In this document: one piece after another, positions 31,432 through 39,164 of the stretch | Position numbering within the stretch: the first letter of the stretch is position 1 | Layout of the letters: every line of letters starts with the position of its first letter | From: Pseudomonas viridiflava | Lineage (GTDB): Bacteria; Pseudomonadota; Gammaproteobacteria; Pseudomonadales; Pseudomonadaceae | Direction: 5' to 3' | NCBI RefSeq assembly: GCF_900580675.1 | Contig: NZ_UTBG01000014.1 | Coordinates: 1-64,000 of the forward strand | Length of the DNA stretch: 64,000 nucleotides | Notes under the pieces: model-generated | What the model was told of the DNA's origin: nothing | Database searches by the model: none | What the model saw: the letters and a program-made list of their open reading frames with translations, nothing else | Made by a program: the position numbers and the translations under genes

Positions 31432-31530
31432 GTCGGGGCTCACTGGAAGTATTGGAATTGGATCGCCGCGTCAGCGCCTGTGGCTGTCTGCTGGCTGGCT
31501 TGGGAGTCAATTTACGGCCGAATCGAGTGA

Positions 31531-31579
31531 GGGACAATTGGCTTGGGATGTGATTGATTGTCCCCTTTGCGGAGACAAT
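31531..31579. promoter_or_regulatory. candidate operator: three GACAAT/ATTGTC half-sites
   Basis: GGGACAAT (31531-31538), ATTGTCCC (31557-31564) and GACAAT (31574-31579) alternate in orientation. The last two form ATTGTC-N11-GACAAT, the spacing of a LysR-type site. They lie 100-150 bp upstream of the hydrolase ATG. Confidence 0.4.
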
Positions 31580-31585
31580 GGAAAA

Positions 31586-32674
31586 TTATTGCGCAGCCGG
31601 CAGCAGGAACCGCGCAATGACGGGTAAGTGGTTGGAGATGCGCAACGTGTCTTCCTGGCGCACCTTGGCCTCCACCCGCTTGATCCGCGGGCTGTAGAAC
31701 AGGTAGTCCAGGGTGCGATCCGGGCCGTCGATGCGCGGGTCGTTGGGGAAATGCGTTAGCCACTTCTCACGATCAATCCCGCTGGATTCACTGTTGCTCG
31801 GGATCATCGGGTATTTGTCCCACAGCAAATGCAGTTCACTGTCCGGCGAATATTGCCCGCGCTTCCCGGCGTCCAGGCGCAGGAATTGCCCCAGGGGCAG
31901 CAGGTTGAAATCGCCGCCGATCAGCCAGGGCGTGCCGCGGCCTTCGAATTTATCCAGCAGTTTGACCGTGGTTTGCACCTGCTCTTGTACCGCGCTGCGG
32001 CCAGGGGCGTCGCCGTCCAGGCGAGTGTTGAGCACCGCCAGTTGGCCGCCGTCGCTCAGCGGCAAATAGGTCAGCAGCAGTGCCGGCTTCGGCTGGAACT
32101 GGCGGCTGATGAAGTTGGCCTCCGGGGCCGGCAATTGCAGGCGCTCGGCGTGTTCGATCTGGTAGCGGCTCAGCGTCGCCAGCTTGCGGCCGACGCTGCC
32201 GAAGATATGGCGGTCGGGCACGAAGTCGGCTTTCCAGTCGAAGGTCTGGGCGCTGCAGGGGTAGAGGTCGACCAGGCGTTCCTGCAGCAGCGCGAGTTGG
32301 TCCTGGTAGTGGGACGGCTTGGCGTTTTCGTCCAGCTCCTGCAGCAGGAGGATGTCGGGCTGTTCGTCGCGAATCACCCGCGCCACTTCATCCAGGCTCA
32401 CGGCCATGTCTTCTACGGTAGGGCGGTCGTCGGGGCCGCTGCCGTCGGCGGTGTCGTACCAGAACACGTAGTTCTTGCCGGCCAGGTATTGCACGTTCCA
32501 GGTCATGACCTTGAGCGCCTGCCCGGGCAGCAGCGTGGGCGCACGCGGCGCGACACAGCTCACGGGCAGGGTTTGCTTGGGGTCGGGGCGCCAGGTCAGG
32601 CTGTAGATCAGTGCCGTCAGCAGGCCTGCAACGATCAGCAGGCCCAGCAAGGTCATGCGCAATAAACGGGTCAT
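31586..32674 (-). CDS. membrane-anchored endonuclease/exonuclease/phosphatase-family protein
   Basis: A 362-aa protein with one N-terminal membrane segment (LLRMTLLGLLIVAGLLTALI), then an EEP (DNase I-like) domain: VMTWNVQYL, LLLQELDEN, LIGGDFNLLP and the final ISNHLPVIARF. Family members cut phosphodiester bonds in nucleic acids, sphingolipids or inositol phosphates. The topology puts the domain outside the cytoplasm, which argues against DNA repair. Substrate unknown. Confidence 0.85.
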   Translation of the reverse strand: MTRLLRMTLLGLLIVAGLLTALIYSLTWRPDPKQTLPVSCVAPRAPTLLPGQALKVMTWNVQYLAGKNYVFWYDTADGSGPDDRPTVEDMAVSLDEVARVIRDEQPDILLLQELDENAKPSHYQDQLALLQERLVDLYPCSAQTFDWKADFVPDRHIFGSVGRKLATLSRYQIEHAERLQLPAPEANFISRQFQPKPALLLTYLPLSDGGQLAVLNTRLDGDAPGRSAVQEQVQTTVKLLDKFEGRGTPWLIGGDFNLLPLGQFLRLDAGKRGQYSPDSELHLLWDKYPMIPSNSESSGIDREKWLTHFPNDPRIDGPDRTLDYLFYSPRIKRVEAKVRQEDTLRISNHLPVIARFLLPAAQ

Positions 32675-32714
32675 CGGCTCGGCTTATGGCATTTCAGGAG
32701 TGGCACGGAGCATA

Positions 32715-33383
32715 TCACCGCGCGTCGGCATCGCCACCGATCAGCATGAATAAACGGAACAGGACTACGCAGGTGAAAAGCTGCAGAAAGCTGAGGCCGC
32801 CGTCGATCATCAGCCCCAGCAGTGGCGCGGGGTTGGGATAGGCTTTGTCGCTGAGTTCAGTGAGCAGCCAGATCGGCAGCATTGCGCACAGCATGCACAC
32901 CAGAATTCGCCAGAAATGCCCACGGGTCAGGCGCACGCTTTCCTTCATCGCCTCCAGTGCCGACATGCCGCGCAGAACCAGCAAGTACTCGGCAAATGCG
33001 AGCACTACCATCACCAGCACACCCGGCAGGTAATACAGTGACAGGCCCAGCATCGTCAGCAAGCTGACCATGACTGTCAGCAACGCGTAGCGCGGCCACA
33101 GGATCAGGGCCATTGCCCATAGGTCTTTGGTGCGCGGCGAATCGCCACGGGTGCGGGCGTCGAGAAACAGGATCAAGGCGCCGGTATAAAGCGGGTACAC
33201 CAGCAGGCCCACCATCATGCGATAACCGGGAAACACATCCGCGCCCAACGTGTGGTTCAGAATCTGTTGCAGCAAGGCTTCGAGGATCACCAGCGGCAGG
33301 CACAGCTGAACGATGGCACCCAGGTTGTGCAGGGTAAAACGGAAGGAGTCGCGCAATACGTCTAACGGATTCATCAGGTTCAT
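32715..33383 (-). CDS. YciC-family inner-membrane protein
   Basis: A 222-aa polytopic protein with about six membrane segments. The N-terminus MNPLDVLRDSFRFTLHNL and the central KDLWAMALILWPRYALL and ESVRLTRGHFWRI are typical of the YciC (UPF0259) family. Function unknown. The start is either ATG 33383 or the next Met at 33374. It is 40 nt upstream of the EEP gene on the same strand and divergent from the DUF2076 gene. Confidence 0.82.
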   Translation of the reverse strand: MNLMNPLDVLRDSFRFTLHNLGAIVQLCLPLVILEALLQQILNHTLGADVFPGYRMMVGLLVYPLYTGALILFLDARTRGDSPRTKDLWAMALILWPRYALLTVMVSLLTMLGLSLYYLPGVLVMVVLAFAEYLLVLRGMSALEAMKESVRLTRGHFWRILVCMLCAMLPIWLLTELSDKAYPNPAPLLGLMIDGGLSFLQLFTCVVLFRLFMLIGGDADAR

Positions 33384-33555
33384 CGCAGGCCTGGAAACAA
33401 GGGCGACACTTTAACCGATCACGGTCCCAGGGGCACAAACGTAAACCTTGAGTAAAGACCATTGAAACAACTGGTAACACCCCCATAACTAGCAACGCCC
33501 CTGGCCTGATCACAGGCCGGGCCACGATTTTTACCGGCAATCTAACGAGGTCGCC

Positions 33556-34302
33556 ATGAACAGCGAAGAGCAAACCCTGATCGATGGACTGTTTTCACGG
33601 TTGCAGCAAGCCGAAACGGACTCAGCCCCCCGCGACGCCCAGGCCGAAGCGCGGATCAAGGAGCATATGACTCGCCAACCTGCGGCCGGGTACTACATGA
33701 CCCAGTCGATCCTGGTGCAGGAACACGCGCTCAAGAGCCTCGACGCGCAGAACAAACAGCAGGCGCAGCAGATCCAGCAATTGCAGGATGAACTGCAACG
33801 GGCTAAGGCCGCGCAGCCGGCTCCGGCGAGCAGCGGTGGTTTCCTGTCGAGCATTTTTGGGGGCGGTAGCTCCCGCGACCAGCAGCCGGCGCAAAGTGCA
33901 CCGAGCGCGTCGGGCAGCGGCTGGCGTGAACCGGCGCGGCCCGGGTTTGGCCAGCCTGCGCCGCAGCAGAACTATCAACAGCCGCAACAAGCGCCTGCCG
34001 CCCCTGTGGGTAGCGGGTTCCTCGGTGGCGCAATGAAAACTGCCGCAGGTGTGGCCGGTGGTGTGTTGCTGGCCGAAGGCATCAGCAGCCTGTTCAACCA
34101 CAACTCACAGCAGCCGCAAGTGGTGGAAGAAATCATCCGTGAAGAGCCGGCGCCTGCCAGCGACAACAGCAACGGGGGCAACGACGACCAGAAGTTTGCC
34201 GGCAATGACAGCTGGGGCAGCGACAACGCCTCCGACAGCTTTGCCGACAGCGACTATTCCGACGATTCCTCCTCCTTCGGCGACGACGATTCCTTCGTCT
34301 GA
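33556..34302 (+). CDS. DUF2076 domain protein
   Basis: A 248-aa protein of the DUF2076 family, function unknown. The N-terminus NSEEQTLIDGLFSRLQQAE is typical. A Gln-rich coiled coil (about residues 65-90), a Pro/Gln/Ser-rich linker, a Gly/Ala hydrophobic segment (TAAGVAGGVLLAEGISSLF, ~residues 162-180) and a very acidic Asp/Ser C-terminus follow. The family is often described as periplasmic, but no signal peptide is evident. Followed by a terminator. Confidence 0.85.
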   Translation: MNSEEQTLIDGLFSRLQQAETDSAPRDAQAEARIKEHMTRQPAAGYYMTQSILVQEHALKSLDAQNKQQAQQIQQLQDELQRAKAAQPAPASSGGFLSSIFGGGSSRDQQPAQSAPSASGSGWREPARPGFGQPAPQQNYQQPQQAPAAPVGSGFLGGAMKTAAGVAGGVLLAEGISSLFNHNSQQPQVVEEIIREEPAPASDNSNGGNDDQKFAGNDSWGSDNASDSFADSDYSDDSSSFGDDDSFV

Positions 34303-34313
34303 CCCCCCCAAGT

Positions 34314-34345
34314 CCGGGGCGCTTTGTCGCCCCGGTCTGATTTTT
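34314..34345 (+). terminator. intrinsic terminator after the DUF2076 gene
   Basis: CCGGGGCG pairs with CGCCCCGG around CTTTGT, then TCTGATTTTT. Confidence 0.8.
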
Positions 34346-34435
34346 CCCGGAAACTTCCTCGCGGCTGGCATACTGGCAGCCTTTCCGGGCCCTGGCGCCC
34401 GGCTGTCATGAGCCGGCTTGTAGTGAGGAAACGCG

Positions 34436-34912
34436 GTGAAGAAAATTGCAGTGTTCGCCGATGTACAAAACCTCTATTACACCGTCCGCCAGGCCTATGG
34501 TTGCCACTTCAACTACGCCGCGCTGTGGGCTGATATCAGCTCGCGCGGGCAGATCGTCGAGGCGTACGCGTATGCCATCGACCGTGGCGACAGCAAGCAG
34601 CAGCAGTTCCAGCAGATCCTGCGCAACCTGGGCTTTACGGTCAAACTCAAGCCGTATATCCAGCGCAGCGACGGCTCGGCCAAGGGCGACTGGGACGTGG
34701 GCATCACCATCGACATCATGGACGCCGCCGCCAACGTGGACGAAGTGGTACTGGCTTCCGGCGACGGTGATTTCGACATGTTGCTCGACCGCATCATCCA
34801 CAAGCACGGCGTGCAAGCGGTGGCGTACGGCGTGCCGGGGCTGACGGCCAACTCGTTGATACGCGCCGCCAGCCGCTACGTGCCGATCGAAGGCGCGTTG
34901 CTGCTCAAATAA
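34436..34912 (+). CDS. NYN-domain (LabA/DUF88) putative ribonuclease
   Basis: A 158-aa PIN-like protein with GTG start at 34436 behind GAGGAAACGCG. Acidic metal-site residues are present in VFADVQNLYY, KGDWDVGITIDIMD and LASGDGDFDMLLD. NYN domains are predicted metal-dependent RNases. It is followed after 25 nt by a DnaQ-like exonuclease on the same strand, so the two may form an operon for nucleic-acid turnover. Confidence 0.88.
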   Translation: MKKIAVFADVQNLYYTVRQAYGCHFNYAALWADISSRGQIVEAYAYAIDRGDSKQQQFQQILRNLGFTVKLKPYIQRSDGSAKGDWDVGITIDIMDAAANVDEVVLASGDGDFDMLLDRIIHKHGVQAVAYGVPGLTANSLIRAASRYVPIEGALLLK

Positions 34913-34937
34913 ATGCCTAGACGGAGTTGAAACAGGT

Positions 34938-35549
34938 TTGGAACGTATAGCGGTCATCGACTTTGAAACCACCGGCATCACCCCGAGCAGCTACTGCCGG
35001 GCCACGGAAATTGCCGTGGTCATTCTCGAACGTGGCCAGATCGTGGACCGCTACCAGAGCCTGATGAACGCCGGCGTGCGCGTGCCCGGTTTTATCGAAC
35101 AACTCACCGGCATCAGCAACACCATGCTGCGCAGCGCCCCACCGGCCGAGCGCGTGATGAACGAAGTGAATGAGTTCGTCGGCACCACGCCACTGCTGGC
35201 GCACAATGCCGCGTTCGACCAGAAGTTTTGGGACTTCGAGCTCGGCCTGATCCGCCGCACCCGCCTGCAGAAATTCGCCTGCTCCCTGCTGCTGGCCCGC
35301 CGCCTGATGCCGGCGGCGCCGAACCACAAGCTCGGTACACTGAACTCATTCGCCCAACTGCCCCACACCGGCAAGGCTCACCGGGCGATGGCGGACGCGG
35401 AAATGGCCGCCAACCTGACCGCGCACCTGGCCAAGGAACTGCGCGGTACCCATGGCCTGCGCGAACTGTCCCACGACCTGCTGTGCACCCTGCAGAAAGT
35501 GCCGGCGGCGAAGATCAATGAGCACCTGAAGAAACATCGCGGGTTCTGA
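34938..35549 (+). CDS. DnaQ-like 3'-5' exonuclease
   Basis: A 203-aa DEDDh exonuclease: ExoI VIDFETTGI, ExoII LLAHNAAFDQKF, ExoIII HRAMADAEMAANL. Start is TTG 34938 (LERIAVIDFETTG) behind CGGAG. It is a stand-alone domain, not the dnaQ replication subunit, and is commonly annotated as a PolC-type or RNase T-like exonuclease. Its stop is followed by REP DNA. Confidence 0.88.
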   Translation: MERIAVIDFETTGITPSSYCRATEIAVVILERGQIVDRYQSLMNAGVRVPGFIEQLTGISNTMLRSAPPAERVMNEVNEFVGTTPLLAHNAAFDQKFWDFELGLIRRTRLQKFACSLLLARRLMPAAPNHKLGTLNSFAQLPHTGKAHRAMADAEMAANLTAHLAKELRGTHGLRELSHDLLCTLQKVPAAKINEHLKKHRGF

Positions 35550-35585
35550 GCCGGGCACACTCCTCGGAACACCGAATATCAAAAA

Positions 35586-35675
35586 TGTGGGAGCGGGCTT
35601 GCTCGCGAATGCACAGTGTCAGTCGCCGAATCAATTGACTGACCCAGCGCCTTCGCGAGCAAGCCCGCTCCCACA
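35586..35675. repeat. REP doublet, GCGGGCTTGCTCGCGAA type
   Basis: Inverted arms TGTGGGAGCGGGCTTGCTCG and CGAGCAAGCCCGCTCCCACA. The spacer carries TGTCAGTCG and the inverted TTGACTGAC. Confidence 0.9.
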
Positions 35676-35744
35676 TGGGTTATGCGGTGCTCATCGAGGC
35701 TGCACACACTCCACCAACCTAGAACCCGAAATCAGCGCGTACCT

Positions 35745-35877
35745 TGTGGCGAGGGGACTTGCCCCGCGTTGGGCTGCGAAGCGGCCCCAAAACGGCCACC
35801 CCGTTCTAACTGAAGCACCGCGGCGCCCTCAATGGGGCTGCTACGCAGCCCAACGCGGGGCAAGCCCGCTCGCCACA
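35745..35877. repeat. long imperfect inverted repeat, TGTGGCGAGGGGACTTGCCC type
   Basis: Left arm TGTGGCGAGGGGACTTGCCC continues to GCGTTGGGCTGCGAAGCGG. The right arm is its imperfect inverse, with CTACGCAGCCCAACGCGGGG near its start, and ends CGCTCGCCACA. Each arm is about 45 bp, roughly twice a normal REP unit, around a 40-bp centre. Confidence 0.85.
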
Positions 35878-35894
35878 GAATCTCGTTCGGCCCG

Positions 35895-36191
35895 CTATCG
35901 CGGCTGCACACACTCCAACGCTCGATCCACCACTTCCTTCGCCATCCCCACCAAATGCATCACCGCCCGCTGCTGCACATTCATCGCCTCGGCGGACGCT
36001 TGCGCAGACTCCACCGCGCAATGCAGCAAATCGGCTGCGTGGGCGAGGGCGTCTTCGAAGCTCAGGTTGTCGTTCAGAGTGAAGGTGGGGGCGTCCGGGG
36101 AGGAGGCTTTGAGGTAATAGTCGATGGCTCGGCGATTGAGCAGGGCGTCTTCGCTGAGGAAGCTGGGTGGATCAGGGGTGACTTTGATCAT
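35895..36191 (-). CDS. DUF6124-family protein
   Basis: A 98-aa cytoplasmic protein beginning MIKVTPDPPSFLSEDALLNR, followed by a helical part (FEDALAHAADLLHCAVESAQ, QRAVMHLVGMAKEVVDRALE). This pattern is the Pseudomonas family annotated DUF6124/DUF3077; function unknown. Start ATG 36191 lies behind AAGGAG. It is preceded by an unusually long structured leader (36192-36460), and its start overlaps the end of a possible upstream ORF. Confidence 0.82.
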   Translation of the reverse strand: MIKVTPDPPSFLSEDALLNRRAIDYYLKASSPDAPTFTLNDNLSFEDALAHAADLLHCAVESAQASAEAMNVQQRAVMHLVGMAKEVVDRALECVQPR

Positions 36192-36460
36192 GGTGAAACT
36201 CCTTGCTGGAAGAAGTTGGCACCGTCCGCTTGCACGCGAAGAGGGTGGCAACTGTACGTAGGTGTGCAAGACCGGGGCAAGAAGCCAAACCCAGCAGACC
36301 CGAAGGTCTCCCACGTACAGCCGCCATAAGGGCGAAAACCAGCATGGAAGCTAGCATTTAGCTGTAGGTTGATTTATGGATCTTACTTGCCGTCGGACTT
36401 GCACGTCCGGCCACCGAACATTCGATGACTGAGCGAGACTAGCTACCTGATCCGACGGAA
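36192..36460 (-). promoter_or_regulatory. long structured leader of the DUF6124 gene
   Basis: In the DUF6124 transcript sense three structures are visible. AGACC-UUCG-GGUCU is a cUUCGg tetraloop hairpin (36296-36309), enclosed by an 8-bp stem ACGUACAG/CUGUACGU (36313-36320 with 36252-36259). Next comes GUUGCCACC/GGUGCCAAC with one mismatch (36244-36252 with 36215-36223), just before the AAGGAG. Further upstream CCGTCGGA (36451-36458) mirrors at 36390-36397. An ORF from ATG 36357 (MLASMLVFALMAAV) runs through and ends 20 nt inside the DUF6124 gene, without a visible ribosome-binding site. Confidence 0.55.
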
Positions 36461-36686
36461 ACAAGGCCGGGGAATTCTCTAGGAAACGTCCCGCAAATGA
36501 AAGAGATCGGTCTTGCTGGCCAGTAAAACATCAGCTGTTTGTGGGGGCTTTTACGCTCTTTCTGAATAGTCTGTAGGGTGGTCAGATAGTGCGCTGTCGG
36601 ACTTTTCTGGTTTTTCCCTTCACCCATCAATCGCCCTTTGCACCGACCTACCATCCCGCCTGTCATTTACGTACAGGGACTACGTC
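36461..36686. other. low-G+C gap before the 36687 gene
   Basis: 226 bp with no convincing gene. It must hold the promoters of the DUF6124 leader (leftward) and the 36687 gene (rightward), but I see no clear -35/-10 pair. AGGGA at about 36674 is the ribosome-binding site of the 36687 gene. Confidence 0.4.
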
Positions 36687-37253
36687 ATGCAGGAAAGCGA
36701 TCTTCACACTGCAATTATGCAAAGTCAGTTTGAGCTCGAACGAAACGGCATCAATTTTGGCTCAAATTCAAGCATGGCGTTTCATTTGGGCAACACGATG
36801 ATGAGTTGTCCAGCGGTCATGGTGCTCGCTCATTCGCCAAGTCTTGCCAGTGTCGGCAACTACCAGTTACTTAAACCTATCCATGTTGACTCTAAGGCTC
36901 CAAGCACTACTGTCGAGGACCTTTGGAGGTGTACGCAAGAACACTATGGGTTGACGGCGGCAACGGTTATTACGGGAGCAGCAGGGATACCGATCAGCAA
37001 AATTGCTGTGGGTACCTGGGTTCACGTCGGCTCCAGCAAGACCACGAATCTGGCAAGCCTGATCGGAATGCGCTTTTTCCCTCGTACGCTGATCCGGCAG
37101 CCGACAATGGCCAGGATGGCGAAAGCTACGTTTGGCACCGTTCGGGTATTTGGCATTATTGGACGAGGCATTCCCTTTGTGGCTGCAGGGTTGGCCATCT
37201 TTGATCTAGTCAGTATTGGTAAGTGTGCCTATGAGGCGAGAAATGGAAGGTAA
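36687..37253 (+). CDS. unknown protein with hydrophobic C-terminal helices, low G+C
   Basis: A 188-aa protein I do not recognise. The N-terminal half is soluble (LHTAIMQSQFELERNG, CPAVMVLAHSPSL). The second half has two hydrophobic stretches, LTAATVITGAAGIPISKIAV (~residues 89-108) and VFGIIGRGIPFVAAGLAIFD (~residues 158-177), with a basic segment between. No signal peptide. Sampled 60-bp lines have 43-55% G+C against about 67% in a neighbouring gene, indicating transfer. Its stop overlaps the next gene by 11 bp. A membrane-active toxin with the next gene as immunity partner is one possibility, unproven. Confidence 0.75.
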   Translation: MQESDLHTAIMQSQFELERNGINFGSNSSMAFHLGNTMMSCPAVMVLAHSPSLASVGNYQLLKPIHVDSKAPSTTVEDLWRCTQEHYGLTAATVITGAAGIPISKIAVGTWVHVGSSKTTNLASLIGMRFFPRTLIRQPTMARMAKATFGTVRVFGIIGRGIPFVAAGLAIFDLVSIGKCAYEARNGR

Positions 37254-37506
37254 CCTGAGCAGGGCCGAAATCAGCGAAAAGGTCATTCAGCTATTCGTCG
37301 ATATCATCGGCTTCATCGACCGAAGCCAAGTGACGGAACAAACGGATTTCACCCATGACTTCAAGATTATTGACGACGACTTGACCTGCTTCGTTATGCA
37401 AATCAAGTGGCAGTTCAACCTGCAAGCAACTCAGGAAGACTGGGATCACATCACGACCATCAAGCAGATTGTCGATTTGATTTATCAGCGCTCAAATAAG
37501 CTGTGA
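37243..37506 (+). CDS. acyl-carrier-like protein without attachment serine
   Basis: An 87-aa acidic protein with ACP-like layout: helix I EISEKVIQLFVDIIGF, the region before helix II TDFTHDFKIIDDDLTCFVMQ, and the C-terminal ITTIKQIVDLIYQ, like the ITTVQAAIDYI end of real ACPs. Where ACPs have the Asp-Ser-Leu phosphopantetheine site this one reads Asp-Asp-Leu, so it probably cannot carry acyl groups. Start ATG 37243 (MEGNLSRAE); ATG 37231 is also possible. Translationally coupled to the 36687 gene. Confidence 0.75.
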   Translation: MEGNLSRAEISEKVIQLFVDIIGFIDRSQVTEQTDFTHDFKIIDDDLTCFVMQIKWQFNLQATQEDWDHITTIKQIVDLIYQRSNKL

Positions 37507-37516
37507 GGTTACTGAC

Positions 37517-37590
37517 GCCATCGCGGGCAAGCCCGGCTCCCACAGGTGGAACGCATTCAACTGTGGGAGCCGGGCTTGCCCGCGATGGCG
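37517..37590. repeat. REP doublet, GCCGGGCTTGCCCGCGATGG type
   Basis: Arms GCCATCGCGGGCAAGCCCGG and its exact inverse, with TGTGGGAG ends facing each other around a short spacer. It marks the right edge of the low-G+C two-gene unit. Confidence 0.9.
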
Positions 37591-37595
37591 CTAGA

Positions 37596-38060
37596 TCAGC
37601 CACCATTTTTCCCATTGCCCGCCAACTGCCCCAACGGCACCCGCCGCTCTATCGCGCTCGACAATATGATCGAGGTCTTGCTGAACCCGAACTTTGCGAT
37701 TCGATTAATCAGACTCTCCAACTCCGGCATCGAGCCCACGGCTGCCTGCATGATCACGCACGGGTCGCCGGTCACTCGGTGGCATTCGGTCAGCTCGGGG
37801 ATTTCAGCCAGGGCGTCGTAGACCTTTTGGCTGCCGTGGTTGGTCAGGCGCAGTTCGATCACGCACTGGATCGGCAAGCCGACTTTGGACAGGTCGACCT
37901 TGGTCTGGTAGCCGGTGATCACCCCGCTGGCTTCGAGCTTGGCCACGCGTTCGGCGACGGCGGGGGCGGAGAGGTTTACTGCGCGCGCGAGTTGCGCGTA
38001 GGACGCGCGGCCGTCGTCGAGCAGGGCGCTGAGGAGCATGCGGTCGTATTTGTCCATCAT
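37596..38060 (-). CDS. Lrp/AsnC-family transcriptional regulator
   Basis: A 154-aa regulator: winged helix (DRMLLSALLDDGRASYAQLA, LSAPAVAERVAKLEASG) and RAM domain (ECHRVTGDPCVIMQAAV). It is divergent from the EamA exporter at 38219. Lrp regulators next to amino-acid exporters usually control them, so it probably regulates that gene in response to an amino acid. Confidence 0.92.
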   Translation of the reverse strand: MMDKYDRMLLSALLDDGRASYAQLARAVNLSAPAVAERVAKLEASGVITGYQTKVDLSKVGLPIQCVIELRLTNHGSQKVYDALAEIPELTECHRVTGDPCVIMQAAVGSMPELESLINRIAKFGFSKTSIILSSAIERRVPLGQLAGNGKNGG

Positions 38061-38218
38061 AAGGCTCCGTTAACACGCGGCTTTCGAAAGCACGGTTTAT
38101 AGCCTTTATAACCATGTTTTGAAAAGTGTACGGGCGGTTTAAACAGGTTTTGTAACTTATGTTTAACGACCTGCCTTTTTAGAATAAGCATCTCTTATAT
38201 CTGCCGCAGAGCTGCCCA

Positions 38219-39115
38219 ATGCCTGGCCCAAGTCGCTTTCCCTTGCCGTTGATCGCCGCCTTTTTTGCGTTGTATGTGATTTGGGGTTCTACCTACCTGG
38301 TGATCCGCATCGGCGTGGATTACTGGCCGCCATTGTTGCTGGCGGGGATTCGATTCTGCACGGCGGGTGCGCTGATGTATGGCTACCTCAGATGGCGCGG
38401 GGTGCCGGCGCCGACGTTGCCACAATGGAAGGCCGCCGGGATGATCGGCATTTTGCTGCTCACTTTCGGTAATGGCGGCGTCACGTTGGCCGAACATGCG
38501 GGCGTGTCGTCCGGTGTGGCCGCCTTGGCGGTGGCGACGGTACCGCTGTTCACCCTGCTGTGCGGGTACTTCTGGGGCGCCCGCAATACGCGGCTGGAAT
38601 GGGCCGGGGTGATCCTGGGGATTGTCGGCATCGCGATGCTCAACATGGGCAGCACCCTGCAATCGAGCCCGGTGGGCGCCGCCTTGTTGTTGTTCGCGGC
38701 GGCATCGTGGGCATTTGGGTCCGTGTGGAGTCGGCAGTTGTCGCTGCCCCAGGGCGCGATGGCCAGCGCTGCGGAGATGCTGGTGGCGGGCGTGACATTG
38801 TTGATCGGCAGCGCGCTTTCCGGCGAGCACCTGCAGGCCATGCCGCCGCTGGAAGGCTGGCTGGCGTTGGCCTACCTGACGGTGTTCGGCTCGATCATCG
38901 CCTTCAACGCCTATATGTACCTGCTCAAACACGTGCGCCCGGCGGCGGCGACCAGTTATGCCTACGTCAACCCGGCAGTCGCGGTGTTGCTGGGCATTGT
39001 GTTTATCGGCGAGACCATCGGCCTGGAAGAAGCCCTGGCGATGCTGGTGATTATCAGCGCGGTGCTGTTGATCAGCCTGCCCCAGTGGCGCAAGCCGAAG
39101 CCGGAAATAAGGTAA
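38219..39115 (+). CDS. EamA/DMT-family exporter, YedA-like
   Basis: A 298-aa inner-membrane protein with ten membrane segments in two EamA repeats. AFFALYVIWGSTYLVIRIG and the second-half VFGSIIAFNAYMYLLKHVRP with TSYAYVNPAVAVLLG match the YedA/RhaT-type metabolite exporters. Likely substrates are amino acids or drugs. It is divergent from an Lrp-type regulator, which fits amino-acid export. Confidence 0.9.
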   Translation: MPGPSRFPLPLIAAFFALYVIWGSTYLVIRIGVDYWPPLLLAGIRFCTAGALMYGYLRWRGVPAPTLPQWKAAGMIGILLLTFGNGGVTLAEHAGVSSGVAALAVATVPLFTLLCGYFWGARNTRLEWAGVILGIVGIAMLNMGSTLQSSPVGAALLLFAAASWAFGSVWSRQLSLPQGAMASAAEMLVAGVTLLIGSALSGEHLQAMPPLEGWLALAYLTVFGSIIAFNAYMYLLKHVRPAAATSYAYVNPAVAVLLGIVFIGETIGLEEALAMLVIISAVLLISLPQWRKPKPEIR

Positions 39116-39164
39116 ACTGCCGCGCATTACGCGCAGTGCGCTGAATTTTTCCTACGGTAAACAC

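Noticed and set aside
36439..36666. 75-codon minus-strand ORF upstream of the 36687 gene
   Set aside because: No ribosome-binding site, no recognisable domain, and it covers the region where promoters are needed.
36192..37590. Prophage or integrative element around the low-G+C unit
   Set aside because: No integrase, transposase, tRNA target or direct-repeat att sites are visible; only REP DNA borders it.
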